Below are positions 1 through 7,955 of a stretch of 15,028 bases of DNA, one piece after another. A model generated the notes under the pieces. It made no database searches and was not told the origin of the DNA. It worked only from the letters and a program-made list of their open reading frames with translations. Source of the stretch: Promethearchaeota archaeon (GTDB lineage Archaea > Asgardarchaeota > Lokiarchaeia > Sigynarchaeales > MK-D1); assembly GCA_016839865.1 (NCBI GenBank), contig JAEOTN010000234.1, positions 1 to 15,028 of the forward strand. The letters are read 5' to 3'. The translations under genes were made by a program, and so were the position numbers. Each line of letters opens with the position of its first letter. Position 1 is the first letter of the stretch.

Positions 1-3000
1 CGATAGGTAGTAATACATCTCCTGAAACCAGAATTGGTAGATATCCAAAAATATATTGATGCAAGATCCAAAAGGAAAATAGATATATGAGAATTGCTTT
101 TGCAATACCGATTGTGAGATTTGCTCTATAGGGATTTCTTTTTTGGATGATATACAGTAGAATGTAAAGCCCAATCAATATTGGAGGTAGGGCGAACAAA
201 TATATGACCTCATACAATATCACCGTCATTCCTACTGCTATAGCTGCAGATAACACAATGAAAATTCTAAATACAAATCGAAAGTTGTAAGAATACTGGG
301 CGTAATTCTTAAAATAGCCTTTTAGGAAGAATTGGAATAGAAGTAATCCTAAGAAACTAGATAAAGACCAGATAAAAACTGAATTAATGAGAGAAAGTTG
401 ATGAACAGGGTATACACTCAAAGCCCAACGAGTAATCGATATATTTCCAATTGAAAATAATAATCTAAGGCATGTTCCCATTAGGAATATAATACCAATT
501 GTGCGTGCAATAGCCGCAATGATTCCCACTGCACGAAATCGGATTGGTTCTTCATCCAAAAATCCTTTATACACCTCAAAATATGCTGCTTTACGCATAT
601 AGTAAAATACTATAAACGTGATACCGAGACTCATGAGGATTTGATCAATCAATAGAGCTGAATATCCGATTTGAGCGAAAATAAATGCTGTGACTAAGTA
701 TTGGACTAAGACGAATCCAATAAATAATAATACTAACTGATAGATGAAATTCATGATGACATTGAATTGTCTAACCATAGAGTAATAGTAAAACAATGCG
801 AACCAGATGAGTATCGTGGAGAGAATTGGCAATACATAAGATAGGACTGGAATCCATGTGGGTAAATAACTAAATATCTCTGGTTGATACCGCTGCAGGT
901 ATAGGGCAATCATGATTAACGGATATGATAGATTATACGTACGGTAAAATCGTTTAAGAGTCGTTTCTTTACGAAAATAAGTAATATGAAATACTAGATG
1001 TACAAAAATCAAAAAGTACGGAACTACTCCCAGTAATTTAGTTTCAGCTGATTGGAGATATACATGAAACGTGTTCAGCGTGAGATTTACCAAATATGTA
1101 GTAGATGTCGTTATCATGAGTAATTTGGTTAATAACTCACTTCTTTCAGTCCACTTAATTACTTTAAATCCTGCATTTTTCAAGAAATAGTTCAATGGGG
1201 GCATAAGCATGGAATATATTTGCAAAAAGAGTAAAATTCTTCCGTACCATGTCAACTCTAAAATTAGTGACACAGATAATGCTACAATGAATTGGAAAAT
1301 TATCCATACAAAACATCTAACTTGATTATTAAGCTCTTTCTTAATATATTTCAACCAACGGTGGTCTATTGACATCAAGAGCAGTACCAAGGCTGTATAT
1401 GAGACAAATCCCTCTAATAATAGCATACGTGTAAAAAGTGCGTATCCTAAATCACCTAATAATAATGCTGATATGAACAATGGTATGGGTACAATAAAAT
1501 ACGTAATCAAACTAAGAATGTGACGAAATGTATATGTTCTAAGTAAGTTTAAGCGTTCTTTTAGTTGATTTTCTGCATTTTTTGTTGTAAATCCACGAGT
1601 CTTGAGATCATCTAATTCAGCTTCGCTGATCCCTTTTGTCTCCAATTCTTCAGGAGAATATACTGTGTATATTGGTTTTCTTTTTACAACGATAGTATTA
1701 TATTTAAATATATATCCTACCGCTCCTAGCAGTGCTACTAGGATAAAACCCGTCGTTAGAGCGATTCTAAATATTGTATTGGAGAAAATAAATGCAAAAA
1801 CCGTCCCAGACACCCCAGGGATACTAGAGATAAGATCCGTACCTGCAATAGAAAAAATGAAAATAGAGGAAAATATTCCCCATAAAATGAAAATAGTGAC
1901 ATAAAAGAATCCTGGTGAATCCCTTACTAGCCGTTTTTTTAATATATGAAATGTTGAGAATGCAAAGATAGCCGAACAGTTCAATGCTAGTAATAGTGCA
2001 TTTGTAGAACCAATTATAGGAATAAGAGGTTGTTGGATTAATGGAAATATAACTATAGCGCTTGAAAATACATTATAGACGAAGTTAATATCAATTAATA
2101 CAATTCTAACTGATTTCTTTATAAGATTCATAGAAGACAACAAATAAATTGTTGCATATGAGAGAATTCCAGGCAAGAGGAATAGTAATGTGAATTTTAA
2201 TTGGACTATTGATACCACTTGCAATGCAAAGATCATTGTTACAATATTCACACTTAGCGAGAATGCCCATAATATATGCCCAATTATTTTTTCTATGGTC
2301 GGAAGTGCCGTATATAAGAGTTTTGGGTTTGTAGTATATTTTAAAATTGTAAACTCATCAAAATTTTCTTCAGAATTATCCTCAGTCTTAATTTTAATTC
2401 CAATTGCTTTTTTCAAGATCTCCTTGCGCTTTTCACTGAGATAATTTGGATCGTTAGTAATTCGATTTGTAACCAAAGCTTTTAGAACCCAAAGACGAGG
2501 TCCATACATCAGCCCATGAATAAAAATGGAGTCTAATAAGATCCAGCCTAATAGGAATATGCTTGTATAAAAAATATTAGAAATTGTATTGTTACTGATA
2601 ACTGTTACTGAAAATATACTTAGTAAATAAGAGGGTAGTAATGAAATTGTTATATACATCGCTGCAAACAACAGATTGGTTAATCTCAAGAAAATTCTTC
2701 TACGTAAGATACCTGATTTAATAATGTAGAAGAATAAAACCATGCTATATACGATCACTACCAGTGAAGGGCAATAATGTGATAATATTCCTGTTAATTC
2801 TGTTCCTTGGTTGACTATGAAAGTATCCATGATAGGATCGAGAAAAATCGGTAAAGTGACAACTTGTAGTACCAATAACAAGATGTTGTAAACAATGCTG
2901 AATTTCCTCGAAAATATAAATCTCAGTTTCTTGAAAATAAAAAACATGGCCTGTGTTGATGCCATAGATATGAAAATGGCAATTGGAATAGCTAATCCGA

Positions 3001-4918
3001 TGTTTTGGATACAAATTAGAAGAATTCCTGCATTTGCTTCAATCAACATTAAAGGATTGAGTATTACTAACCATTTGCGATACACATTTTCGTCCAAAAA
3101 ATGATGCTGTAGTTTCATTTTAAGATGAATAACAATACTTATGGTGAAAAGGAATCCTAATATCAGATAGGAACCCAGGGATTGAAGGAACACAACTGTG
3201 GTCATACCCAATAACAAACCGGCTATATTTACACTAAAAGCGTTAATATTAAGATACCCACGTCTTGAGAATATCCCAAAACGATAATATACATAGAAAA
3301 GAATCCCATTAATTGGTAGAAATGCTAGTAGAGGGGCGATAATTTTGAAGAATAACCAATACGGTTCTAATATTCCTACTACCGTGGTTCCTAAGACCAA
3401 ATAAACAATTCCTGTGATTGTTACTGCTAAGAGTAAATGAAGGATTAGGAAGACTATTTTTATGAACCGCGAAACTTTTCCCTTAAATCTCTTCAATACT
3501 ACACGAAAAAGAGAGATAATTGTTGAAAGGGCAAAGGCAAAAGTGAAGAGAAATACTCGCAACCATATGATTAATGAAGGTTCGGCTAATAATGGCACTA
3601 AACGTGCTACTGCGATATCACCTACTGCATAAAATATTTCTAATAAGATCGCTGAGAAGAGAAATGCGTGAATTACTGCTACTCTGCCTTTATCCAAGAT
3701 TTTCCATCTTGACAGTAGTGCTAAATCGATATAAAGCAAAATGGATGCAATTAATGATAAATAGATAGGGAGTATGGGTATTATCACTACGATAAAACCT
3801 ATTAACAGAAATGAAGTTAACAATGAGGTTATTTTCGCTGCGATTTTTGTAATTATCCGAGATTGTTGGTCTAATATCACCCAGATGAAAATAATTAGCA
3901 TATATAGGACTGAAATAATTTGAAAAAACAATTGAGACCAAGAATAGATAAAAAGAGCCATATTTATGCCCGTTACAATAAAAATGAGAATTGTGTTTAT
4001 TGTCTTTAATTTTGATTGTGATGCAGTGAAATCGGAAGACTGAATATTGACAATCTGGTTGTAAGAGTATATTATCATACCTTTTAATGCAAGAATGAAA
4101 ATTATCGGGGCTTGCAATATCATAATCCAATCATCTAGCGAAAAATAGGACCATAGAATCCATCCCATTACTATAATAGAACAAGTTAACTGCATCACGG
4201 TACTTATATTGAATAATAACCGTACTTTGAAATCTGTTTGATTAGTTTCCTGAGTTTTTTTAGATCGAATAACAGATGAAAATGTAAAGACTACAAGAAA
4301 AACTACTGAATTTAAAATTAGATATGGTAATGTAATAGTATTAGGGAAAATTAGAGTCCCTATACTCTGTATAATCATATTTATAGCGATTATAGGCTTA
4401 TCAACCGTTTTAATAGTAGTTTTGAAAATTGCAGAAGTACTTACTTTGCGGGTATAGATGTAGTAAAAAATACTAATTAATGATATAGCGGGAGTTAAGA
4501 TTCTTCCAAATAAATCTAGTTCACCAAAAAATGTTGGAAAATCAACATTAATCCATTCCAATACAATTTCAATGAGTTTTGTGTAGAGAAATACCAGTGT
4601 GGGAATTAGAGAGAATAGAATGATATGCTTATTTTTCGGTAAACTATCTCGTGTAAAAAACTTAATCTTTCGATATTTTTCAAAGGGAATTAGAAAAATA
4701 AAGAATAAAATGGGCAGAATGAGTAGAAATAAAGAATAACTTAACTCTTCAATCCAAGCAATCTGAGATAGGAATATCCGATTGACACTGAATGCAGTAA
4801 TTCCTGCAATACCAAAGGGTAATATGAGGAAAAAAAGAATTCTCCACCAAAGTGTCCATAGAATTCCGGTGATTTTCTCAATTTTGTTGTTATTCGGACT
4901 ATCCCCAGATTCATTCAT
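1..4918 (-). CDS. Giant polytopic membrane protein, unknown family (3' end outside window)
   Basis: I read this frame codon by codon on the minus strand and found no stop from the ATG at 4918 to the left edge, giving at least 1639 residues; the C-terminus is missing. The product is almost wholly hydrophobic (Ile, Leu, Phe, Tyr, Val). Membrane stretches alternate with about twenty short basic loops, so by eye there are more than 40 helices, usually in pairs between positive loops. The start MNESGDSPNNNKIEK is polar and is followed at once by the first helix. Two longer polar loops stand out: about residues 807-865, acidic and Lys-rich, and about 1066-1125, charged and probably helical. I see no recognisable enzyme, transporter or ATP-binding motif and do not know the family. 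An in-frame ATG at 4966 would add 16 residues. No Shine-Dalgarno is visible; an A/T element at 4945-4954 could be a TATA box. The gene is divergent from the pair at 5037-6600. Confidence 0.85.
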   Translation of the reverse strand, partial: MNESGDSPNNNKIEKITGILWTLWWRILFFLILPFGIAGITAFSVNRIFLSQIAWIEELSYSLFLLILPILFFIFLIPFEKYRKIKFFTRDSLPKNKHIILFSLIPTLVFLYTKLIEIVLEWINVDFPTFFGELDLFGRILTPAISLISIFYYIYTRKVSTSAIFKTTIKTVDKPIIAINMIIQSIGTLIFPNTITLPYLILNSVVFLVVFTFSSVIRSKKTQETNQTDFKVRLLFNISTVMQLTCSIIVMGWILWSYFSLDDWIMILQAPIIFILALKGMIIYSYNQIVNIQSSDFTASQSKLKTINTILIFIVTGINMALFIYSWSQLFFQIISVLYMLIIFIWVILDQQSRIITKIAAKITSLLTSFLLIGFIVVIIPILPIYLSLIASILLYIDLALLSRWKILDKGRVAVIHAFLFSAILLEIFYAVGDIAVARLVPLLAEPSLIIWLRVFLFTFAFALSTIISLFRVVLKRFKGKVSRFIKIVFLILHLLLAVTITGIVYLVLGTTVVGILEPYWLFFKIIAPLLAFLPINGILFYVYYRFGIFSRRGYLNINAFSVNIAGLLLGMTTVVFLQSLGSYLILGFLFTISIVIHLKMKLQHHFLDENVYRKWLVILNPLMLIEANAGILLICIQNIGLAIPIAIFISMASTQAMFFIFKKLRFIFSRKFSIVYNILLLVLQVVTLPIFLDPIMDTFIVNQGTELTGILSHYCPSLVVIVYSMVLFFYIIKSGILRRRIFLRLTNLLFAAMYITISLLPSYLLSIFSVTVISNNTISNIFYTSIFLLGWILLDSIFIHGLMYGPRLWVLKALVTNRITNDPNYLSEKRKEILKKAIGIKIKTEDNSEENFDEFTILKYTTNPKLLYTALPTIEKIIGHILWAFSLSVNIVTMIFALQVVSIVQLKFTLLFLLPGILSYATIYLLSSMNLIKKSVRIVLIDINFVYNVFSSAIVIFPLIQQPLIPIIGSTNALLLALNCSAIFAFSTFHILKKRLVRDSPGFFYVTIFILWGIFSSIFIFSIAGTDLISSIPGVSGTVFAFIFSNTIFRIALTTGFILVALLGAVGYIFKYNTIVVKRKPIYTVYSPEELETKGISEAELDDLKTRGFTTKNAENQLKERLNLLRTYTFRHILSLITYFIVPIPLFISALLLGDLGYALFTRMLLLEGFVSYTALVLLLMSIDHRWLKYIKKELNNQVRCFVWIIFQFIVALSVSLILELTWYGRILLFLQIYSMLMPPLNYFLKNAGFKVIKWTERSELLTKLLMITTSTTYLVNLTLNTFHVYLQSAETKLLGVVPYFLIFVHLVFHITYFRKETTLKRFYRTYNLSYPLIMIALYLQRYQPEIFSYLPTWIPVLSYVLPILSTILIWFALFYYYSMVRQFNVIMNFIYQLVLLFIGFVLVQYLVTAFIFAQIGYSALLIDQILMSLGITFIVFYYMRKAAYFEVYKGFLDEEPIRFRAVGIIAAIARTIGIIFLMGTCLRLLFSIGNISITRWALSVYPVHQLSLINSVFIWSLSSFLGLLLFQFFLKGYFKNYAQYSYNFRFVFRIFIVLSAAIAVGMTVILYEVIYLFALPPILIGLYILLYIIQKRNPYRANLTIGIAKAILIYLFSFWILHQYIFGYLPILVSGDVLLPI

Positions 4919-5006
4919 CGTATATGTAATTTGAGTAACTCCGCATAATAAACTTAAAGGTATCATGCGTGGTTGAATCTTTCACATGTCGTATTACTAG
5001 AAAATG

Positions 5007-5014
5007 TTAATATT
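5007..5014 (+). promoter_or_regulatory. Possible TATA box for the 5037 start
   Basis: TTAATATT is centred about 26 bases before the ATG at 5037, which has no Shine-Dalgarno site. This is the spacing expected for a leaderless archaeal transcript. A single weak A/T match in an AT-rich genome is limited evidence. Confidence 0.3.
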
Positions 5015-5036
5015 GAGGAACTCACTCACAATCATA

Positions 5037-5453
5037 ATGAAACGTGTGTTACTATTCTTGGGCAGTGTCTTAGGATTAATATTCATTACTAGCATATGCC
5101 TGGAAATCTTTGGATTTTATGATTCTGGTTTTACTATCACTCTTTATAAACCGATGTGGATGATCTTACTCATCATTTTTGGTGTTTCGATTGGTGCACC
5201 ATTTTTAGTATTTCTAATTATTTCATCAGTAAGAGTGATCAAAGGTTTATTCAACCCAAATTTCGTTCGTATTGCTGATAATTTGGAGAATGCTATCAAC
5301 CGGAAGAAAAATATCAACTATAAACTGAATATACCTCAAAAACGAGATTTGTTAGCTGAAAAAATGCTCCGTATTTGGAGAAAAGCTGATATGCAGTACC
5401 CTCTTTCAGAATTGGATTTTGAAAGATTGAAAGGAGGCAAGTCGAGTGACTAG
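5037..5453 (+). CDS. Small two-helix membrane protein, unknown function
   Basis: From the ATG at 5037 the product has 138 residues. Two membrane segments lie at about residues 4-23 and 40-66, followed by a basic cytosolic tail of about 70 residues (RVIKG, NRKKN, QKRD, RIWRKAD) ending GGKSSD. An in-frame ATG at 5004 would add 11 residues, but the A/T element at 5007-5014 lies between the two and favours the later start, and that start also begins directly with a membrane helix. The last 8 bases overlap the next gene, whose GGAGG ribosome site lies inside this coding sequence, so the two are probably translated together. The partner looks cytosolic and regulatory, so this protein may hold it at the membrane; that is inference. 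I do not recognise a family. Confidence 0.75.
   Translation: MKRVLLFLGSVLGLIFITSICLEIFGFYDSGFTITLYKPMWMILLIIFGVSIGAPFLVFLIISSVRVIKGLFNPNFVRIADNLENAINRKKNINYKLNIPQKRDLLAEKMLRIWRKADMQYPLSELDFERLKGGKSSD
5433..5437 (+). promoter_or_regulatory. Ribosome binding site deciding the GTG start at 5446
   Basis: GGAGG ends 8 bases before GTG at 5446, inside the end of the upstream gene. It fixes the non-ATG start and points to translational coupling. The same 8-base spacing is seen before the cytochrome-like gene and the 14143 gene. Confidence 0.8.
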
Positions 5454-6600
5454 AGGTCTTATCATTGCTTTTTGGGATGAATCTAAAGGAATTCGAACAG
5501 TAACGCAACATCCTCAGGATGTTTTTATTTCTGAAGGAGCTTTAATCCGTCTATATTCTCGTCATGATAGTGTTGAAAATCAAATCCCGACGATTTTGGA
5601 GACAGTTATTGATGATGTTAAGTATATATCTTATCGATCTGGTCCAGAACAACGGTATTTCTTCATCCTAGTGGTTGATCCTGAAGAAAGTGCAGATTTG
5701 TATGAAGATGGTTACATTGAATCTCTTCAATTACTTATCCAAAGCTTGCATAATAACCAGTATATGGACAACATAGCTTTGTTTTACAGCAACATTGACC
5801 GATATTATATGTTAAATGAAGAACAAAAGTTATCGTGGCTCTTCCAAAATGATTTACGACGAATTATTATTGAGGTTCTTCGTAAAGCTGCAGTAATCGA
5901 AAAATCTCATTTAATTGCAAAAATTGAAGAATCCTACATTGACGTTTATTTCGATATTGAACCGATATTAATGAGTTTGGAAAAATCTGGCATAGTAAGA
6001 GTCGAGATAATAGATAATGTGCCTTATGTTTTCTTTTTGGAGGATGTAATTTTTGAACGTATTCCACCTGTAGATCAATATGAGACGATAGTTTCAAGAG
6101 GATTACCAGCAAAACTAAAACAAAGCTACCAAAAAGAAGTAACAAAATTCTTCTCGGGATATCTACCAACTGAAGAAGACGCCCTTCAAATTATTGAAAA
6201 AGTAATACTTGATACTCAAATTTATGAATCCTTAAAATTACTTAGAGTTGCAGTAATTACAAGAGATGATTTCGAAGATTTGGCAGCAAAAGGAGTGCGT
6301 GATATAGATTACATTCTAAAGACTTTGTGGGATACAAATATGATTTTTGTACTTCAATCAAATAAAGATGACACTGAATACTATTGCCTCAAGAGTGATT
6401 TTTATGTCAAACCATATTTTCCGACTTATTTATTGAATATAATTAAGATTGTGCATAATAACAAGATGGAATCTCCTAAAGCTTTGGTTCGTGAAATTCA
6501 ATTGCTTAAATCGATGTATACTGAACTTCATAGCTCTTTAGTGAATCGAACTAAAAAGTCAAAGAAAGAAGTTGAAGATGATATCGCATTAAACTATTGA
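5446..6600 (+). CDS. Longin/roadblock-like and winged-helix protein, regulatory
   Basis: The 384-residue product is soluble with no membrane segment. Residues 1-115 look like an alpha/beta longin- or roadblock-type domain: strands GLIIAFWD, RTVTQHP and FFILVVD with helices between. Residues about 136-205 (helices, then a VRVEIIDN/PYVFFLED hairpin) and 245-335 (helices, then MIFVLQSN and TEYYCLKSDF) each read like a winged-helix domain. A basic, helical C-terminus follows (KSKKEVEDD). From memory, Asgard genomes hold proteins with this kind of longin-like start followed by winged helices, but I cannot confirm that here. Longin and roadblock domains in other organisms bind small GTPases; winged helices may bind DNA or proteins. 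Function is unassigned. Start is GTG, set by GGAGG at 5433-5437. The gene follows a small membrane protein with an 8-base overlap and ends 2 bases from the convergent rhomboid gene. Confidence 0.75.
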   Translation: MTRGLIIAFWDESKGIRTVTQHPQDVFISEGALIRLYSRHDSVENQIPTILETVIDDVKYISYRSGPEQRYFFILVVDPEESADLYEDGYIESLQLLIQSLHNNQYMDNIALFYSNIDRYYMLNEEQKLSWLFQNDLRRIIIEVLRKAAVIEKSHLIAKIEESYIDVYFDIEPILMSLEKSGIVRVEIIDNVPYVFFLEDVIFERIPPVDQYETIVSRGLPAKLKQSYQKEVTKFFSGYLPTEEDALQIIEKVILDTQIYESLKLLRVAVITRDDFEDLAAKGVRDIDYILKTLWDTNMIFVLQSNKDDTEYYCLKSDFYVKPYFPTYLLNIIKIVHNNKMESPKALVREIQLLKSMYTELHSSLVNRTKKSKKEVEDDIALNY

Positions 6601-6602
6601 TC

Positions 6603-7331
6603 TTAATAATCAGGTATTGCTTCATCATCCATTTCATTATCATTGTCTTCAGTATTATTTAGTGGTCGATAATGCCACTTTTCATTCTCATCGTGTTGGA
6701 TTTCCTTTGAAAAGTGCTCTTTTTGTTTCTTCACATTATATCGAGTGAAAATCCAGCCTAGGATTAATCCTCCCAACGCACCAAATAAATGAGCCCAGGA
6801 ATTTATGTTCGCTCCGATTCCTAGAACTACCATTAAAAGGGAAGTCCCTATTGCGTAAAAAATCATTTTTTTGTCATATGCAGTGAAAGATATATAATAT
6901 GCTGCAAGTACCCCAAATATACAGCCCGATGCACCTAAGGAAATAGAAGTTAAACCTGGATTTACAGAAGTAGAGGGATTTAGTATTCCCTGTGGTAAAA
7001 CAAACAAGGATACAATATTTCCAAGAAATCCAGAAACGAAATAAATTACTAGATACTGAAGGATAGAATACTTATTTTCAACCATTAATCCAAAAATGAC
7101 CAGAAACACCATGTTTGATACTAAATGCCAGATATCCCCGTGAACCAACATAGACGTAAAGAGCTGGTAATATCCTCCGAATCGTAGAATATAATCGTTG
7201 TTTTGACCTAACATTTGTAGAGTAGTCTCTCCCAAATATATATTTACTACTAAAAAGAATCCAACATTCATCAGAACTAAAATAATCGTAATAATTTTTT
7301 TCTTTATCGACGCTAATGACACTGGGATCAT
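6603..7331 (-). CDS. Rhomboid family intramembrane serine protease
   Basis: This 242-residue protein cleaves membrane-spanning substrates within the bilayer. The family motifs are present: H64, H69 and N73 in the loop-2/helix-2 region (HGDIWHLVSNM), the nucleophile S135 in GASG, and the catalytic H181 in NSWAHLFGALGG, with glycine-rich helix packing nearby. About six hydrophobic helices lie between residues 11 and 195, as in the basic six-helix rhomboid core, so it should be active. An acidic cytosolic tail of about 45 residues follows (NNTEDNDNEMDDEAIPDY). The ATG at 7331 is the only start that leaves the first helix intact; no clear Shine-Dalgarno is seen. It lies 66 bases after the cytochrome-like gene and may share its transcript. 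Anchored surface proteins nearby are possible substrates, which is inference. Its stop is 2 bases from that of the convergent gene. Confidence 0.93.
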   Translation of the reverse strand: MIPVSLASIKKKIITIILVLMNVGFFLVVNIYLGETTLQMLGQNNDYILRFGGYYQLFTSMLVHGDIWHLVSNMVFLVIFGLMVENKYSILQYLVIYFVSGFLGNIVSLFVLPQGILNPSTSVNPGLTSISLGASGCIFGVLAAYYISFTAYDKKMIFYAIGTSLLMVVLGIGANINSWAHLFGALGGLILGWIFTRYNVKKQKEHFSKEIQHDENEKWHYRPLNNTEDNDNEMDDEAIPDY

Positions 7332-7397
7332 AAGATAAATAGAAATGAGCAGTTAGAACTAATGAATTTTGTGATAATAATGGGAAAATAATAAAAT

Positions 7398-7955
7398 TCA
7401 AACAAAGAACTCTAGGTAAGTTACACTTGCACATAAGGATAATCCCACTACCCATACGATAATTGCACTCCACCATTTTGCTTTTTGTCTTCTTTGGAAG
7501 AATATCCAAGCTCCACACATAGTATGTATAATTATAGTAGCCGAAAGGAAATAATCCCATAGATACGTGTGCCATCCACTTTTGAAGAAGTTAGTATACC
7601 AAATCGGCATCCAATTATAGTGGCTAAACCCTACCAGAATTATCCAAAATGAAAATCCAATTAGTAACCACTTAGTCAGCTGTTGAATTAGACGTACTAC
7701 ATGTTTTCCAGGTTTTTTCAGTAGACGCAGAGTCTTGATTTTTACAAACACAAATGTATAGATCAAGTGGAACAGGAACATTGCAATATATGTCCATTCA
7801 AAGACGCGATGTCGGAATTCCCATCTGCTGATATTTGTAATCCAATCTCTCGCAATAGCATATCCAGTTAAAATTGTTAAAATTGCAAAAAAAACAAGCC
7901 ACCATGACACTGCTCGATGAAGCTTCACCCGTGTGACGATATTCATTTTCTTCAT
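7398..7955 (-). CDS. Membrane b-type cytochrome-like protein
   Basis: The 185-residue product has about five membrane helices: near residues 14-35, 52-72, 94-112, 130-153 and 162-180. Histidines lie at or within the helix ends: H13 (KLHRAV), H49 (FRHRVFEW), H63 (FLFHLIY), H112, H129 (GWHTYLWD) and H144 (IIIHTMCG). Paired histidines in adjacent helices are how membrane cytochromes such as b561, the Ni-hydrogenase cytochrome b subunit and DUF4405-type proteins hold heme b. A quinone-linked electron carrier is therefore the best guess, but which histidines bind heme cannot be decided by eye and the exact family is uncertain. The ATG at 7955 overlaps the propeller stop by one base, with GGAGG 8 bases before it. 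No dehydrogenase or iron-sulfur partner is present in the window, so its electron donor is unknown. Confidence 0.65.
   Translation of the reverse strand: MKKMNIVTRVKLHRAVSWWLVFFAILTILTGYAIARDWITNISRWEFRHRVFEWTYIAMFLFHLIYTFVFVKIKTLRLLKKPGKHVVRLIQQLTKWLLIGFSFWIILVGFSHYNWMPIWYTNFFKSGWHTYLWDYFLSATIIIHTMCGAWIFFQRRQKAKWWSAIIVWVVGLSLCASVTYLEFFV

Noticed and set aside
1602..3104. Several plus-strand frames of 69-100 codons
   Set aside because: They are antisense to the giant membrane gene, whose frame is unbroken throughout; hydrophobic stretches here reflect the complementary AT-rich sequence.
3690..4130. 146-codon minus-strand frame
   Set aside because: It lies wholly inside the giant membrane protein gene in another frame. 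Its composition (many His, Cys and Asn) is that of an out-of-frame reading.
4919..4966. Longer start (ATG at 4966) for the giant membrane protein
   Set aside because: It adds 16 residues before a polar N-terminus without a ribosome site; the A/T element at 4945-4954 lies inside the extension and fits the 4918 start better.
6596..6612. Possible terminator between the two convergent genes
   Set aside because: There are only 2 bases between the stops and no T tract or stem that does not lie within coding sequence.
7078..7575. 165-codon minus-strand frame spanning the cytochrome-rhomboid gap
   Set aside because: It overlaps the clearly recognisable rhomboid and the cytochrome-like gene in another frame and shows no motif or ribosome site.
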